Assembly: GCA_013115135.1 (NCBI GenBank)
Contig: JABANP010000398.1
Coordinates: forward strand, 1-50,714
Origin: Perkinsus olseni
Taxonomy: Eukaryota; Perkinsozoa; Perkinsida; Perkinsidae
DNA: 50,714 nucleotides
Direction: 5' to 3'
The notes beneath the pieces are model-generated. The model worked only from the letters and a program-made list of their open reading frames with translations. It ran no database searches and had not been told where the DNA came from. The first letter of the stretch is position 1. The number at the start of each line of letters is the position of its first letter. The position numbers and the translations under genes are program-made. Positions 18,888 to 29,594 of this stretch are shown here, piece after piece.

Positions 18888-21800
18888 CTAGACGTCAACA
18901 CTCTTGTCTCTAAAACGGGCCAACATATCCCAGTAGTGCTCAGCATGGTATTCTCGTAAAGTACGACGAGCAAAGCTTTCGCCCGGTGCCTAAGAGGGAT
19001 AGTCACATCGGATAAAGAGGGAGCGTCCCGGACCTGTATCAGCTTCCATGATGGCTGCCCGCTCCTCTCCATGGGGAAGAGCCTCTTGGGTACCACTCCA
19101 TGCCACATACGTACACATCCATCCGAGTGCCGGGCCGTCACCCCCTCTGTATCAGAATCATAGTCGGAATCTGCATAATAATGAGGTGCATCGTAGTGGC
19201 ACTGGAAACGATGGGCTTACACTCCTCTTCCTCTGCAGCAGCCGCCTCTGCATCTTCCGCATCCTCCTCCCCCGGCCTTCGACGATTACCCAAACGAGCC
19301 TCATTCCAGTTGATACGTCGTAGCATGAGCTTATCGTATCGGCGCCTGACGGACATCACTGCACGACCACGACGACGCCCTCCTCTGCAATCATTCCTAC
19401 ACAGCCTTCCTGCTCCCCTCCACAACTATAACATTACCAACCTCTGGGCCAGCTATTATACCCATACCAGATAAATGCAGTTGCTCGGCATTCTTAGAAA
19501 CCTGAGAAAAGCCGGATGGTAGGGTAAGCAATCACCACCATGCCTGTGCCGGTGGCTACTTTAAACTGGTGCCGTTTGGAAGACAAGTCCTTCACCTTAT
19601 ACACTGATACATGTACCTGACGACGAGAATGTTCCGTTGTCATATTCCTACTCTCCCCCACACCACGCTCTACTTGTGTCTCAGTCTCGGGAGCATTGAT
19701 CCACTTCCCGGCCTTTTTCAACTTCTTCTCTTCAGGCGGTAATTTACGTTCCTCATTCCTCTTCTCGTGAGCTTCCCGTCTAGCAGCCACCTGAATAAGC
19801 CAGCAGTCACCATGCGAGCACACAGGACAGCGGCAGAGGCTGATGCAATATACAGGCCCCTCCGCAACATGGTCTTACCTCAGCCCTCACACGTTTTTCA
19901 ACAGCAGTTGGGTCCTGTACAGCCTCATCGCCCAAGACCATCATCAGGTTCTTCATGCGGACCTTGGGTGGTGGTGGCGGTATCAGACCCTACAATACAC
20001 CCTCAATAACAACAGCAGCAGCAGGTACGAGCAGAGGGTGCAGCGCTATAATACCATTCTGATCTTATCCTGCATAGTAGTGGCCTTCTCCTTCCTCCGC
20101 AACCTCCTCAACTTCTTACGCTCAGCTGGCGTTAATGACGCCATACCCTGCAAGGCATTTGGATGGTATAGATGGATATTTACAGCAAGCTCGGCCCTGA
20201 CCTCACTACCTCTTGTTTGTGAGGTTGAGCAGCCGAACGAGCCGGCGGAGGATGCTCCACATAAGCTGATACGACCTTGCCCGGTCCTCCAGCATCGATG
20301 ACTATCTGGTCCCACCACTCCTGTACAACATAACATGATAGTAAGATCACCTAGTCACACGAACCTTACCGCGGTAGGTGGAGCCTCTCTCGGATGAATC
20401 TTAACCGACACACCCAAAGATATTGCTGGGGCTGCTGCTGCTGGAACACCACCATCTGGAGGTGATTGATGATCGGTAATATGATAACGGGCGATCGCTT
20501 CTTCTACTACCTGCCGCTGCATCCCCCGCCTTCTCATCCTTCGCAACGGCCGTAGCAGCAGGTGACTCTACACCCTGCTGCTTCTGCATCTCGATCTCCT
20601 TTTTTGTCCACGTTCCACTCTCATTCTGAGTATAAACACCATCTCTCCGCTACTTTGCTGCTCTTACCAAGGACACGTGTGTTAGGCAGTACGACGAGAG
20701 GACTTACGAAGTTGAATCCCATCCTAGGCTTCCTTACAGCACCGGCAACATGAACTGATGGGTCGAAGAAGCGATCGCGTGTAGCGCCAGAGCGAGTCTT
20801 GCCTGACACAAGGCTGGATGCCCTGCAGCTGCTGCTGCAACGTTCTCAATGGCATACACGTCTCACCGAGCTTCATCCCACTCACGACTGCCTCCTCGGG
20901 GTTCTTAGATTTACTCCTACGCATCATATCCAAGGCTGCACGATTCCTGCACACGAATATGGTCCATCAGGCGCGCTGCCGACACAACTGCCTACTGATT
21001 GATCTTGAGTGTAGATAATGCCACTGGAGGCCGTAGCTGGGACATCGGAATCTGATGGACTATGAATACACCGCGGGTCGAGAGGGTTGGTGAAGTCTCA
21101 CTAGTTTGCCATCAGCATCGAGTTCTCTACCGTACTGGTCCAACCTCAGAGCGACTGGCGCTGATACCGCCGCACCACCAGCAGGTCCTAGCGAGAAGCG
21201 TCGTAACGACGAAGGTCAATAACGACGATGACAAGAGTAGCGTTAATATCCTATTCCCAGTAGTACCGCTACTGAACCCCTTCATCTGCATTGCCTCCGC
21301 CTGTGCCACAGCCCTAGCTGCTGCCTCCGCCGCAATACGCCCATGTCTGACAGTTAGTGAGAGAAGCATTTGAGTCCACCGTGAGCCGTTCTCCAGCGTA
21401 CCTCAATGCGTTCAGCTGCTCACTTTGCAGCTCCAGTGCGGACTTCTGTTGCTGAGCCACCGCCTACACAATATCAAAGTAGTGGTAGTTGTAGCATGAG
21501 GATGGAATAGTCGCAAACACCTCCGCATGCCCCGTACCTGTGCTCGCTCCTTAGCCAGCCTAGCAGCGGCAGCGGCTGCAGCAATCTGGGCTGCATCCAA
21601 TCGAATAGCAGGGGCCGTACCACCTGCCAGCACACATCATTATGAAGGGTTGTAATCCTAGTGACTAGGACCTAGTCCCAGGCTTACCCGGTCCAACAAC
21701 CATTGCCGAAGGGGCGGTATCAAATCGTGACTTCCGTGCAGATTTCTTGCTACTATGACCCTCCTCGCTCCCAGAGTCATGCTGAGTATCTCCAGCTGAG

Positions 21801-22008
21801 AGATCACGCCGTATTCACCACCGTTCTATACGAGAAAGTCATCATTACTACCTGGTGCCGCACCCCATCTAGATTTGCGTTTCCGCTTCTCTTTTGTGGG
21901 GGCCGGCTGCTGCTGATCTTTGCCCTTCCTATCAGCCTGCTGCGCCTCCGGCTGCTGCACTGCTGTTGTATCCGTCTTAGTTTTAGCCTCGGCAGTGCTC
22001 TCAGACAT
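18888..22008 (-). CDS. PRPF3: U4/U6 snRNP splicing factor Prp3
   Basis: Start ATG 22008 ([18 protein letters not shown]), stop TAG 18888, many exons. Domain order matches Prp3: an N-terminal basic KRKRKSRWG segment; Ala-rich helices; [20 protein letters not shown] at about 20730; the PRP3 domain with [40 protein letters not shown] and [20 protein letters not shown]; then the C-terminal domain with [14 protein letters not shown], an acidic insert, and [18 protein letters not shown] at the end. The protein bridges U4 and U6 snRNAs in the tri-snRNP and is needed for spliceosome activation. The C-terminal exon is in a different frame from the longest open frame at 18878-19141. Confidence 0.93.
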
Positions 22009-22809
22009 CAGGCTATCAACACCGCTGTGGCAATCAAATCATCGTCCCGGGGTGTTGCCTAGTCCCAGTCCTTTCAGCCACCCTTGCCAATCTGGCCTAT
22101 CGAAGTACTCAAACACGACAGTCCGACACTACCCGACCGAAACGATCCATCACACGTTGTGGCGTCCTCTCCTGTCTCTATGAAGCACATAAAGGCTCAG
22201 AAACCTTCGGCGCTGTTACCGCTGCTGCTTCGTCAAGCACCGCAAGCAGCTGGTGTCATTGTCAGAGGACAGTGGAGGCTACATCTGGAGATATCCCCGT
22301 ACCCACTTCAGTGAGTTAACATGGACCAGATATACCACACAATAAGTACCACAGCAGCATAAGTACAAGTATAACAGGTAAATTTCAAAGACGACGACGA
22401 CAATAACGAACTCTACCACGATAATGGTAATTCAAGTAGAGATTCCTTAACGCTTGGAGAGTGATAGTAGCAGTATAGGTAAGAGCAGTGGAGACAGTTA
22501 GCGGCTGTGGTACTTACGAGTAGGGGCGATAGATGGTAAATAGTGGAAGGCGGTATCAGTAGCATTGGTATCATAGTTTAAAGTTCGTCATGAGTATTGC
22601 TATGTATATACGTGTGTGGTTACTTTTACTAGTACAATAATAAGCGGGCAGTAATAGTAATAACCCTGCTGGCGCTAGTCGTCATTTAACTCGAGTGTCC
22701 CGACGACAACAACGACAGCAACAACAGTGGCAGCGGGAAGAGCAGAAGCAGGATACTGGATTTAGAACCGATAGAGTTCCTCCACCATCTCCACGCTTCG
22801 TGTATCTCC
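22009..22809. other. Intergenic, no gene seen
   Basis: Between the 5' end of Prp3 and the 3' end of importin alpha. Only short unsupported frames, with CAG/TAG triplet repeats near 22340-22500. Confidence 0.5.
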
Positions 22810-25258
22810 TTAGTTACCCCCGAACTGGAATCCACCGGGTGGAGCAGCCGTATTGGTAGCACCGCCAAAGTTGAAGCCTGTGACGGAGTAGAACAGTTAC
22901 ATACGTCCAAGAGATCTAAGTGTTGGTATTACCACCAGTGGGAGGTGCAGTTGCCGAGTCACTGCCTGATGCTTCCATCTCCTCAATATCATCCTCCCCT
23001 TCCAATGGGAAGTAGTTCTCAAGAATGCGCACAGCCTAATACAACATCATCATCACTCATGACCCACAGTGAGCAGCGACCCACCTTAAGATATATCTCA
23101 TCACTGCTATCAGATTGTAGGTTCTCAATCTTCGTTAAACCATCGGCCTCCTCTACAAGCTGTAGATACCTGACAGTATCATAATGCTCCTATACCGCCC
23201 ATCACTCCCAATACACCTACGGGTTCTCAGTGAGGTTGGGGTTCGCTTCCATCGCCTGTAGGCCCACCTGAGATGAATATCAGTTCAATAAAGTTCAAAG
23301 TGCTCCTTCAATGCTGCTGTTCTTACCCTGAGTATATTCTCCGAGGCTTCCAAGCATACCCCCACTATGCGAGTATCATTTACATCAAGCAGAGCACAGA
23401 GAGGTTTGATACATCCAGCTTGGACAAAATGATCAACTTGCTCTGGTGTTCCCCCAGTGGTGGCATTCGATAGTGCCCTGAGCCATTACACGGTGATCAA
23501 ACACCGCATGGTCGAGGGATAGACCCCAGTAGCACTACCATGCTGCCTCCTTCTTTATGTCAAATTCAGCAGTAGCCATCAACTCCACTATCTTGCTCGC
23601 TATCTGAGCAATACACCATATGTTACTGCTTCGTATGCTACAGTATGCTGTACCCCAGCATTGATAATCTCCTGTATCTGCTCGCGATTCCCAGCTGTTA
23701 TGTTAGATATTGTCCAGCAGGCCTCTTTACGGATATTCTAAGACACGACCACGCAGTACTATTACAGACAGCATCGACTACTAAGATACCTTCTTTGGGC
23801 TGTATAGAAGCTGATACAGTTTCTCCGAAACACCGCATTGTATGATGACCTGAGTCTGCCTGTCATCACCGGTAACTATGTTACCAACTGTGCCTGAGGG
23901 GAGGGGCATATATCCAATTCTGAGCCCTTGCCGCCGCCAGTAGATGCAGGTTGTTTTTATTATTACGGAGAGCTGGTGTTTGGACGAGGGTACTGTCATG
24001 GTTGAGTAGCTCTACCAGTCTACGACACACACCATGCTCTATCACAGCCTCAATACGTTCATTGGGGCCGTCAGAGATGTATGACAAAGCCCAGCATGCA
24101 TCAGTCAGCACTTCCACCTGATGAGGAGTGACGAATACTCGCTAGTTTGACAGCATAAGCAGCAACTACATCATGACTGTAGAGTAGGTTGCTGAGGGTG
24201 GGCAGAGCAGGGACGATCATCTCAATAGGTGGTTGAGGCTTTCCACGGCATAAATTGGATAGGGCCCAGGTAGCGTTACGTAATAGAGAGAACTTATCAT
24301 TCTCCCGAAGGAGGGCCAACAATGGTTGCATGACACCAGCTTGAAGGACTGTATCCCGAAGGGGTGGCGAGTCCCCAGCTATGTTACCAAGGGCCCACAC
24401 CGCCTGCTCTTTAACATCCAAGCTAGGCGACGATAATAATGCAATAAACACCGGTATAGTGCCTGGACGACCCCGTTACTATACTACCGTGACTATATTG
24501 CTGCTCAATGATTACCTGCAGCTACAACAGCCTCAGTCTGAGCTCTGGTACCGCTGGCAATGTTGGTTAGCACCTGATGCCACCAACAGGCTCAGTATGA
24601 CACTTCCCAGAAGGCGTAATCTAGTACTACCCAAGCAGCCTCGAACTGTAAATCCGGACGGTTAATATCCTTGAGGAAGTCCACCATGCGAGGTATAAGA
24701 CCCGCCTCGATGACCTGATGATGTAGAGCAGGCAATCACTATATAACGAAGGAGGGCGCGGTTACATATTCGATAGGTGGATTCTTCTCAATAGACAACA
24801 GCTTCCTAACATACTGAGTGGCTTTAAACTGGACCACTGGATCGGGGGAGTTGCACCCAGCTACAGCCTCGCTGAGCTCTTGAAGGTTAGGTACAGCAGC
24901 AGCACCTATTACACGATACCATCAATGCCTTGGCAGCAGCAACTGCATTACCTCCACTACTGGGCCCAGCAGCAGCAGTAGCATCACCTCCAATACTCAT
25001 CCTCCTCCGTTGAGCTAGCTGCTTTTCCTTCTCGGCCTTCCTGATCTGTACTGTCTCGTCCTCTCTCCGACGTCGGGTATCATCAGTATCACCAGTCTAC
25101 GAGAATGCAAGTATTAAATCTGTATCAGCAGCAGTAGTAAATAAAGTGTACCAACTACGAGTGGAACCCAATAATACCAGTACTACGAGCACCCTCAACC
25201 ACCTCACCTTCTTGTAGTGCTTCCGACGAGCTGCGATACGATCTTCTAGATTCGACAT
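22810..25258 (-). CDS. Importin subunit alpha (karyopherin alpha)
   Basis: Start ATG 25258 ([17 protein letters not shown]), stop TAA 22810-22812. The basic N-terminus is the importin-beta-binding domain. Armadillo repeats follow in many exons; the clearest are [16 protein letters not shown] with [15 protein letters not shown] (about 24240-24420) and [18 protein letters not shown] (about 24050-24110). The C-terminal exon ends [19 protein letters not shown], a Gly/Phe-rich tail. The W..N pairs of the ARM repeats that bind nuclear localisation signals are present. Role: adaptor linking NLS cargo to importin beta for nuclear import. Introns are short and frequent, so single exons appear in different frames. 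Gene symbol is left blank because paralog identity cannot be told. Confidence 0.92.
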
Positions 25259-25302
25259 ATTGACCACCAAAGACAACAACTACAACAACTCGAACATATA
25301 CT

Positions 25303-25518
25303 TCACGACACGTAAGACGAGCACCAGATAGACCTGAATCGATTACTAGGGCGAGCGCGAGGGACACTGCGCAACTCATTCCCTGCAGCAATTGACTGAA
25401 CCAAAATCTTCTGATGATATATATTGCTAGATGATAGCGCGGCTATGAAGGCGTAGACTGTACTAAGTCCGTTATAAAGTGTCCGATATGCTCGGGGCGA
25501 GGGAATAAACTGCGACAT
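25303..25518 (-). CDS. Small hypothetical protein in a tight gene gap
   Basis: ATG 25518 gives a 71-aa frame starting MSQFIPSPRAYRTLYNGL, with a mildly hydrophobic middle and a basic C-terminus. It fills the 293-bp gap between the gene ending at 25552 and importin alpha starting at 25258, leaving spacers of 33 and 44 bp, which fits the compact spacing elsewhere. No family is recognised. It could instead be the 5' leader of importin alpha. Confidence 0.35.
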   Translation of the reverse strand: MSQFIPSPRAYRTLYNGLSTVYAFIAALSSSNIYHQKILVQSIAAGNELRSVPRARPSNRFRSIWCSSYVS

Positions 25519-25551
25519 CGTAAGAGGACGACGGAGACTTCGGGCGGGCTG

Positions 25552-26294
25552 TCAGGGATCCGTGGCCGCCGCACCCTTAGCGACATCCCCATCATGGGCT
25601 CTTATCAGAGGGGCCCTCATAGAATCTTCATTGGTGGAACTGCTGCTGCTACTGCTGTTGGTGACGTCGTGCTGAGTGTTGGATGATGCTGACGACTCTT
25701 GCGGTCCGGGAGGTGGAACCACAGGTAGAGGGATATGTTGCTCATCCTCTCTATTGGAAGGGCCTTCAACGACGTCATAAGACGCAAGAGAGGCGTCCTC
25801 GTTCCCCTCGGTGTCTGATGGAGAACAAAAATAATGCGGTAATTCCGGTCACTCCTATCGCGCGACATTTGATGGTCTGTTCTACCTCCTTGTGCAGCTT
25901 GATGATGGCCACCGGACTCGATATCGTCTGCAGTATGGCTCATCTCAGTACCAGCACCATCCGAGGAGTAGGAAACGGAGCGTTCCACTGGTATGTATCT
26001 GTCCCGGCCACTATCATCATGCTCGGAGTATGGCGGCGGTCTTACTCTCCACCAAAGAGGGACACCGGCATGAACCAGTTACGTAGAAGATTGGTCTCTA
26101 CTTTAACTAAGGTCTCGGTTGATGGTTCAAGTCTATCCATTGGAGCCAACCTGACAACACCAATAATCCCAGGAGGTCGATAGTATCACTCTTCCCATCG
26201 CTGTTTACCCAGTTCTCGTGTTAAGCAGGGCTAGTCCCGCCGCGACCACTAGGTCCAGACGGACACTCCAAGTAAATAGCGATATGATAACCAT
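25552..26294 (-). CDS. Single-TM protein with disordered acidic tail
   Basis: Start ATG 26294 (MVIISLFTWSVRLDLVVAA), a hydrophobic segment acting as signal or anchor. A 58-nt intron (GTAAAC...TGTCAG) joins to LAPMDRLEPSTETLVK and WFMPVSLFGG. Later exons supply PPYSEHDDSGRDRYIPVERS, ADDIESGGHHQAAQ and, after another intron, a Ser/Pro-rich tail ending HDGDVAKGAAATDP with stop at 25552. Length is about 190-200 aa. The tail has YIPL/IPLP-like and acidic Ser-rich patches that could be sorting or phosphorylation sites; this is inference. The start could lie in an upstream exon. Confidence 0.5.
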
Positions 26295-26388
26295 AAGTAC
26301 ACACGGGTACCTTACACAGCACTTGTTTAGTCGTCGTCGTCCAATGTCGGGCTATAGATGGGTTGTGTAGGATATCCCTCTCTGGACA

Positions 26389-27184
26389 CTACCATCTGTT
26401 AGATATAGGCCATACACCTAGTAGGAAAGACTCCCCGCTATGATTCATGATGCAGTCTTTTGTAATCAAGAAGACCACCGATGGGAAGAGCCCTGAAGTG
26501 GCGATGGTGTGGTATCGTTGAAAAAACAAAGACACAGCCCACCGCTGATCTTAATATTCTCCGAGATATGACGCAGCTGCCAGAAGAAGGGGAATAACCT
26601 GCAGGGGAACTACACTAACGACTAGAATTTCCCCCTTTCATCTCACCTATCGATACGACTGACTACTGTTGCGGCCACGAAGGAGAGTAGAACGATAGTG
26701 TAAACGAGGCCCAGGAACCAGAACAGGAGACCTGTCGATCCCTGAATGCAGCTGGCATGAATCCAACCCAGTGATTGTACAGCAGCCACTCACCTTCGAC
26801 CTCTCTACAGCTGGTAGACGACACAAGAGGTAGAAGCCAACGGGGAGGCCGGCTAGCATCGTGATTGCTAATAGATCAACACACAGTGCAATGATGCTAG
26901 CCTGATGATGAGAATACCCCACCGTTCTGTGAATAGAAGAATGGGTTGGTAAGAAGCAACCAGTACTGGCAACGATACCAGAAGTTCCACACTGAAAAGG
27001 GAGGAAGAGAGGGCGATAGATACCTACAGACCTGCTCACCTGTTAGTTCGACGAACTCGAACATGGCGTAGGTCTGTGTGAGCTCGAGTAGTAGTCCACA
27101 TATGAGTAAGCCAACATAAATCGATACAATGGCCCTGGTCATGCCCGGGGCCGAGTCCCATGCCACTCTTAGGGCCTCAGCCAT
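26389..27184 (-). CDS. Multi-TM protein, membrane paralog 2
   Basis: Start ATG 27184 (MAEALRVAWDSAPGMTRA). Segments in order: TM1 AIVSIYVGLLICGLLLELTQ; WNFWYRCQYWLLLTNPFFYS; TM AITMLAGLPVGFYLLC followed by RLPAVERSK; TM GLLFWFLGLVYTIVLLSFVA; FPFFWQLRHISENIKISGG; TM FPSVVFLITKDCIM; end ESFLLGVWPISNRW with stop TAG at 26389. Introns are 40-60 nt with good sites; a 55-nt one ends CTATTAG. The gene at 27982-28760 shares length, exon order, the RLPA.ER motif and the ending W..SN.W, so the two are tandem paralogs. About 5 TM helices and about 200 aa. The QYWLLLTNPFF block faintly resembles derlin/rhomboid-like proteins, but I would not assign a family. Confidence 0.6.
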
Positions 27185-27953
27185 GATAGAGGAAGCCACT
27201 ACAACTAACAATGATAGTGGAGGTCATAGCCAGAAGGATGAGATGGGTTGCCGTAATAAATGTTCCGGTAACACAACAAAGGGAAATCACACAACTCCAA
27301 GAATTACCAGCAAAGGCGCGATAATAAAGGGGTACTGAAGAGCCAAGAATCTAACCAACCGCTGTCACGCTTATGGTTTGCCAGTTCCGTAATGTTATCC
27401 CGTCGTGCTCGCAGGGAAGAATCCCACGGGTATATCCAAGGCGAGAATGTTCGCTATACTGAATATGTTATCTCATCTGGAGCATCGTCTACATTGTGAT
27501 GTTTGCCCCTCTTCCCATAGGACCTTGATAGGCTACGGCACCTGCGTTCCATGATAGAGGTTCGTAGAGGGTGAGGACCCCTCACTGAGGGGGGTATTTA
27601 CCATGATGGGCAGCATCGGAGCATCAAATATCGACACGTTCCTCCACATACTCGAGTTGATGCCAGCATGGACACAAGACTGAAGGAGCGGAATAGGGAC
27701 AGCGGAAGCACTCGCAACGAATACTTATAGCGGGCCCGACTGCATCTCTATGCCTTCTGATTGCCATCACTCTAGCGCCGTGTACCCCCGAGCGGACTCC
27801 ACGTATCACCTCCATATTAAAGCCAGCAGTACTCCACTGAGGCAGTCCCATAGTATCCGCATCTGGGCTGCGGATAGGAATACTAATAGGAACACTGGGT
27901 ACCTTAGAGACATGAGGATGCTGATGAAAACGGCGATAGAAGTGTAATGGCAT
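27177..27953 (-). CDS. Candidate membrane-protein gene between the two paralogs
   Basis: Possible ATG at 27953 (MPLHFYRRFHQHPHVSK, donor GTACCC), then MRILWDCLSGVLLALIWR (TM), a Cys-containing exon (CECFRCPYSAPSVLCPCWHQ), a segment with SLRARRDNITELANHKR near 27400-27330, and hydrophobic exons (QYPFIIAPLLVIL; THLILLAMTSTIIVSCSG). The final stop TGA at 27177 overlaps the ATG of the next gene (ATGGCTGA). Each block is protein-like, but splice joins are not all verified and the blocks might belong to two genes. Confidence 0.35.
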
Positions 27954-27981
27954 GCAGAGAGCGTCCCCGCCTTCTAGTTTA

Positions 27982-28760
27982 CTACCATTTATTAGAAATC
28001 TGCCATGCTCCCCAGAAGTCAACTCTCCCTCTAGGATGATCCATACATTGTTGGGTTACTATGAACATGGCGAAGGGCCACATACCTACAACAACACTAC
28101 AGGTACACCAAGCCTACTACCCATACCTTACCCCATAGGTATTGGTTACAGCCGAAGTAGGGATCAAAGGAGATGCCACTGAGGATGGAAGATAGGAAGC
28201 TCTACCGTAGTCCTACGACTTACCTAGACAGACACGCCGCTTCCATCACCCCAATGAATGTACCGTTGATCGCCATTAAGCAGGCCAGTGTTAATGCTAG
28301 GCACCTCCAGGAACCCTGAGAGGGAGCTGGATGAGGGCCATGCACCAGACAGTGTATTACATAACGTCGTTCGAATGCAGGGAGGCGATTGAGGATAGTG
28401 ATTGAAGCGAGCAGGGTTAGGAAGAGCGAAAGCTCTGGAGAAGGCATGCTGTTAACGCGCAGGGTAGCCCGGTATTACCATGCTGGCCTCCTCCTGCCTT
28501 CCATGACATCCATGGGGCCATGAAAAGACACAGTATATCACCAGAGTTGATGCTCCATACTGACAGCCACGTGATGCTACCAGTAGTTATAACCATCTAC
28601 TATTACCTGCTAGTACCTCAGGTGTACTTCTATAGTGGACCACTTCGGCCATCAACCATGCTATACTCATCCCTATCAAGTGGACCACAGCTACTGTTCG
28701 TGACACCCAGGAAGCGACCGCCCAGGCGTTTGATAATGAGTATTCGCCGCTGGCTGACAT
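27982..28760 (-). CDS. Multi-TM protein, membrane paralog 1
   Basis: Start ATG 28760 (MSASGEYSLSNAWAVASW). Order: TM TVAVVHLIGMSIAWLMAEVV; an exon with DILCLFMAPWMSWK; TM SLFLTLLASITIL with RLPAFERR; TM CLALTLACLMAINGTFIG; a short exon SFDPYFGCNQYLW; and a last exon MWPFAMFIVTQQCMDH ending WGAWQISNKW, stop TAG 27982. The exon series matches paralog 2 at 26389-27184. Divergence is large except at RLPA.ER and the C-terminal tryptophan motif. The conserved C-terminal W-x2-SN-x-W may be a membrane-interface or sorting motif. Function unknown. Confidence 0.6.
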
Positions 28761-28816
28761 AAAGGTAAACCACTAGAGACGTCACTCGACATAACTCTCA
28801 AATTGAAATCTCCATA

Positions 28817-29305
28817 ATGCGCTGCTTTTTGTTAGCGGAGCGATGCACAACTGGTCCAATACGGCACGCTTCCACACTACGTGTCACATCCGTTGTAGTC
28901 GTAATCTTTATAGTGTTTTTACCCGTGTATAGGAAGGATCCACGTCATGGGCATCGTATCATTCTTCCGGTGTTTGAAGGAGGGAAAGATGGTAGGACAG
29001 GCAGAGTCTGTTATGGTCGATTGATGATGACGATGATGATGATCAGGATTATGAGGGGCAGAGGAAAGCATTCTATATCCAGTTAATGCTGATTATCACG
29101 AGTGGTATTATTGGATTTTTCTATGGGTAAAACATCACAATCCACGGCTATTATACTAATGTACCCTAGTAGGTATGCTCTGCAGCGATTCCTCTACACC
29201 TTCTACATCCTCTCGGCCGGAACGGCTTTGGCTACAGTGGTAATAACATGGGACCTGCTTCCTGGGCTACATCCTGTATCCGGTCACTTCAGTAGTGGGT
29301 ACTAA
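28817..29305 (+). CDS. SPCS1: Signal peptidase complex subunit 1 (SPC12-like)
   Basis: The informative part is an exon with a run of Asp codons, then QDYEGQRKAFYIQLML and a TM helix ending SGIIGFFYG (donor GTAAAA near 29127). It joins RYALQRFLYTFYILSAGTAL (second TM) and ends GHFSSGY with stop at 29305. SPC12 proteins have the pattern MD(Y/F)xGQ..., one helix ending G(I/F)xYG, then QxFxxTxYI and a second helix; this matches well. SPC12 is a non-catalytic ER subunit that affects substrate choice of signal peptidase. The N-terminal exon is uncertain: a frame at 28817 carries an extra hydrophobic segment (TSVVVVIFIVFLPVYRK) that the family usually lacks, so the true start may be nearer 29000. 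Confidence 0.66.
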
Positions 29306-29594
29306 GTGTTAACCTTCTCAGATAACACTCCCATCGTGGCCCGCATTCAACCGTAATCCTGTGAAGTTCCTCCCTGTAAAGGGAGGGAAGGATGACTGAG
29401 TGGTACTGGATACACCAGGGCAGAGTGTAGCACTCCTCGTATTTTTCATCATCATCATCATCACTGAGGCATCTGTTGGGTGTGATTAGTTCTAAATATG
29501 GGGATCTTCGGGCAACCTAAGCAGGAGCGGATGAGTTAACGGCAACAGGAACGACTGGCTGCCGGCGTGTTTACAGAAGTTGCATATTGAAGTT

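Noticed and set aside
25683..26183. 166-codon plus-strand frame
   Set aside because: Antisense of the exons at 25552-26294, which have consistent splice phases and a plausible tail.
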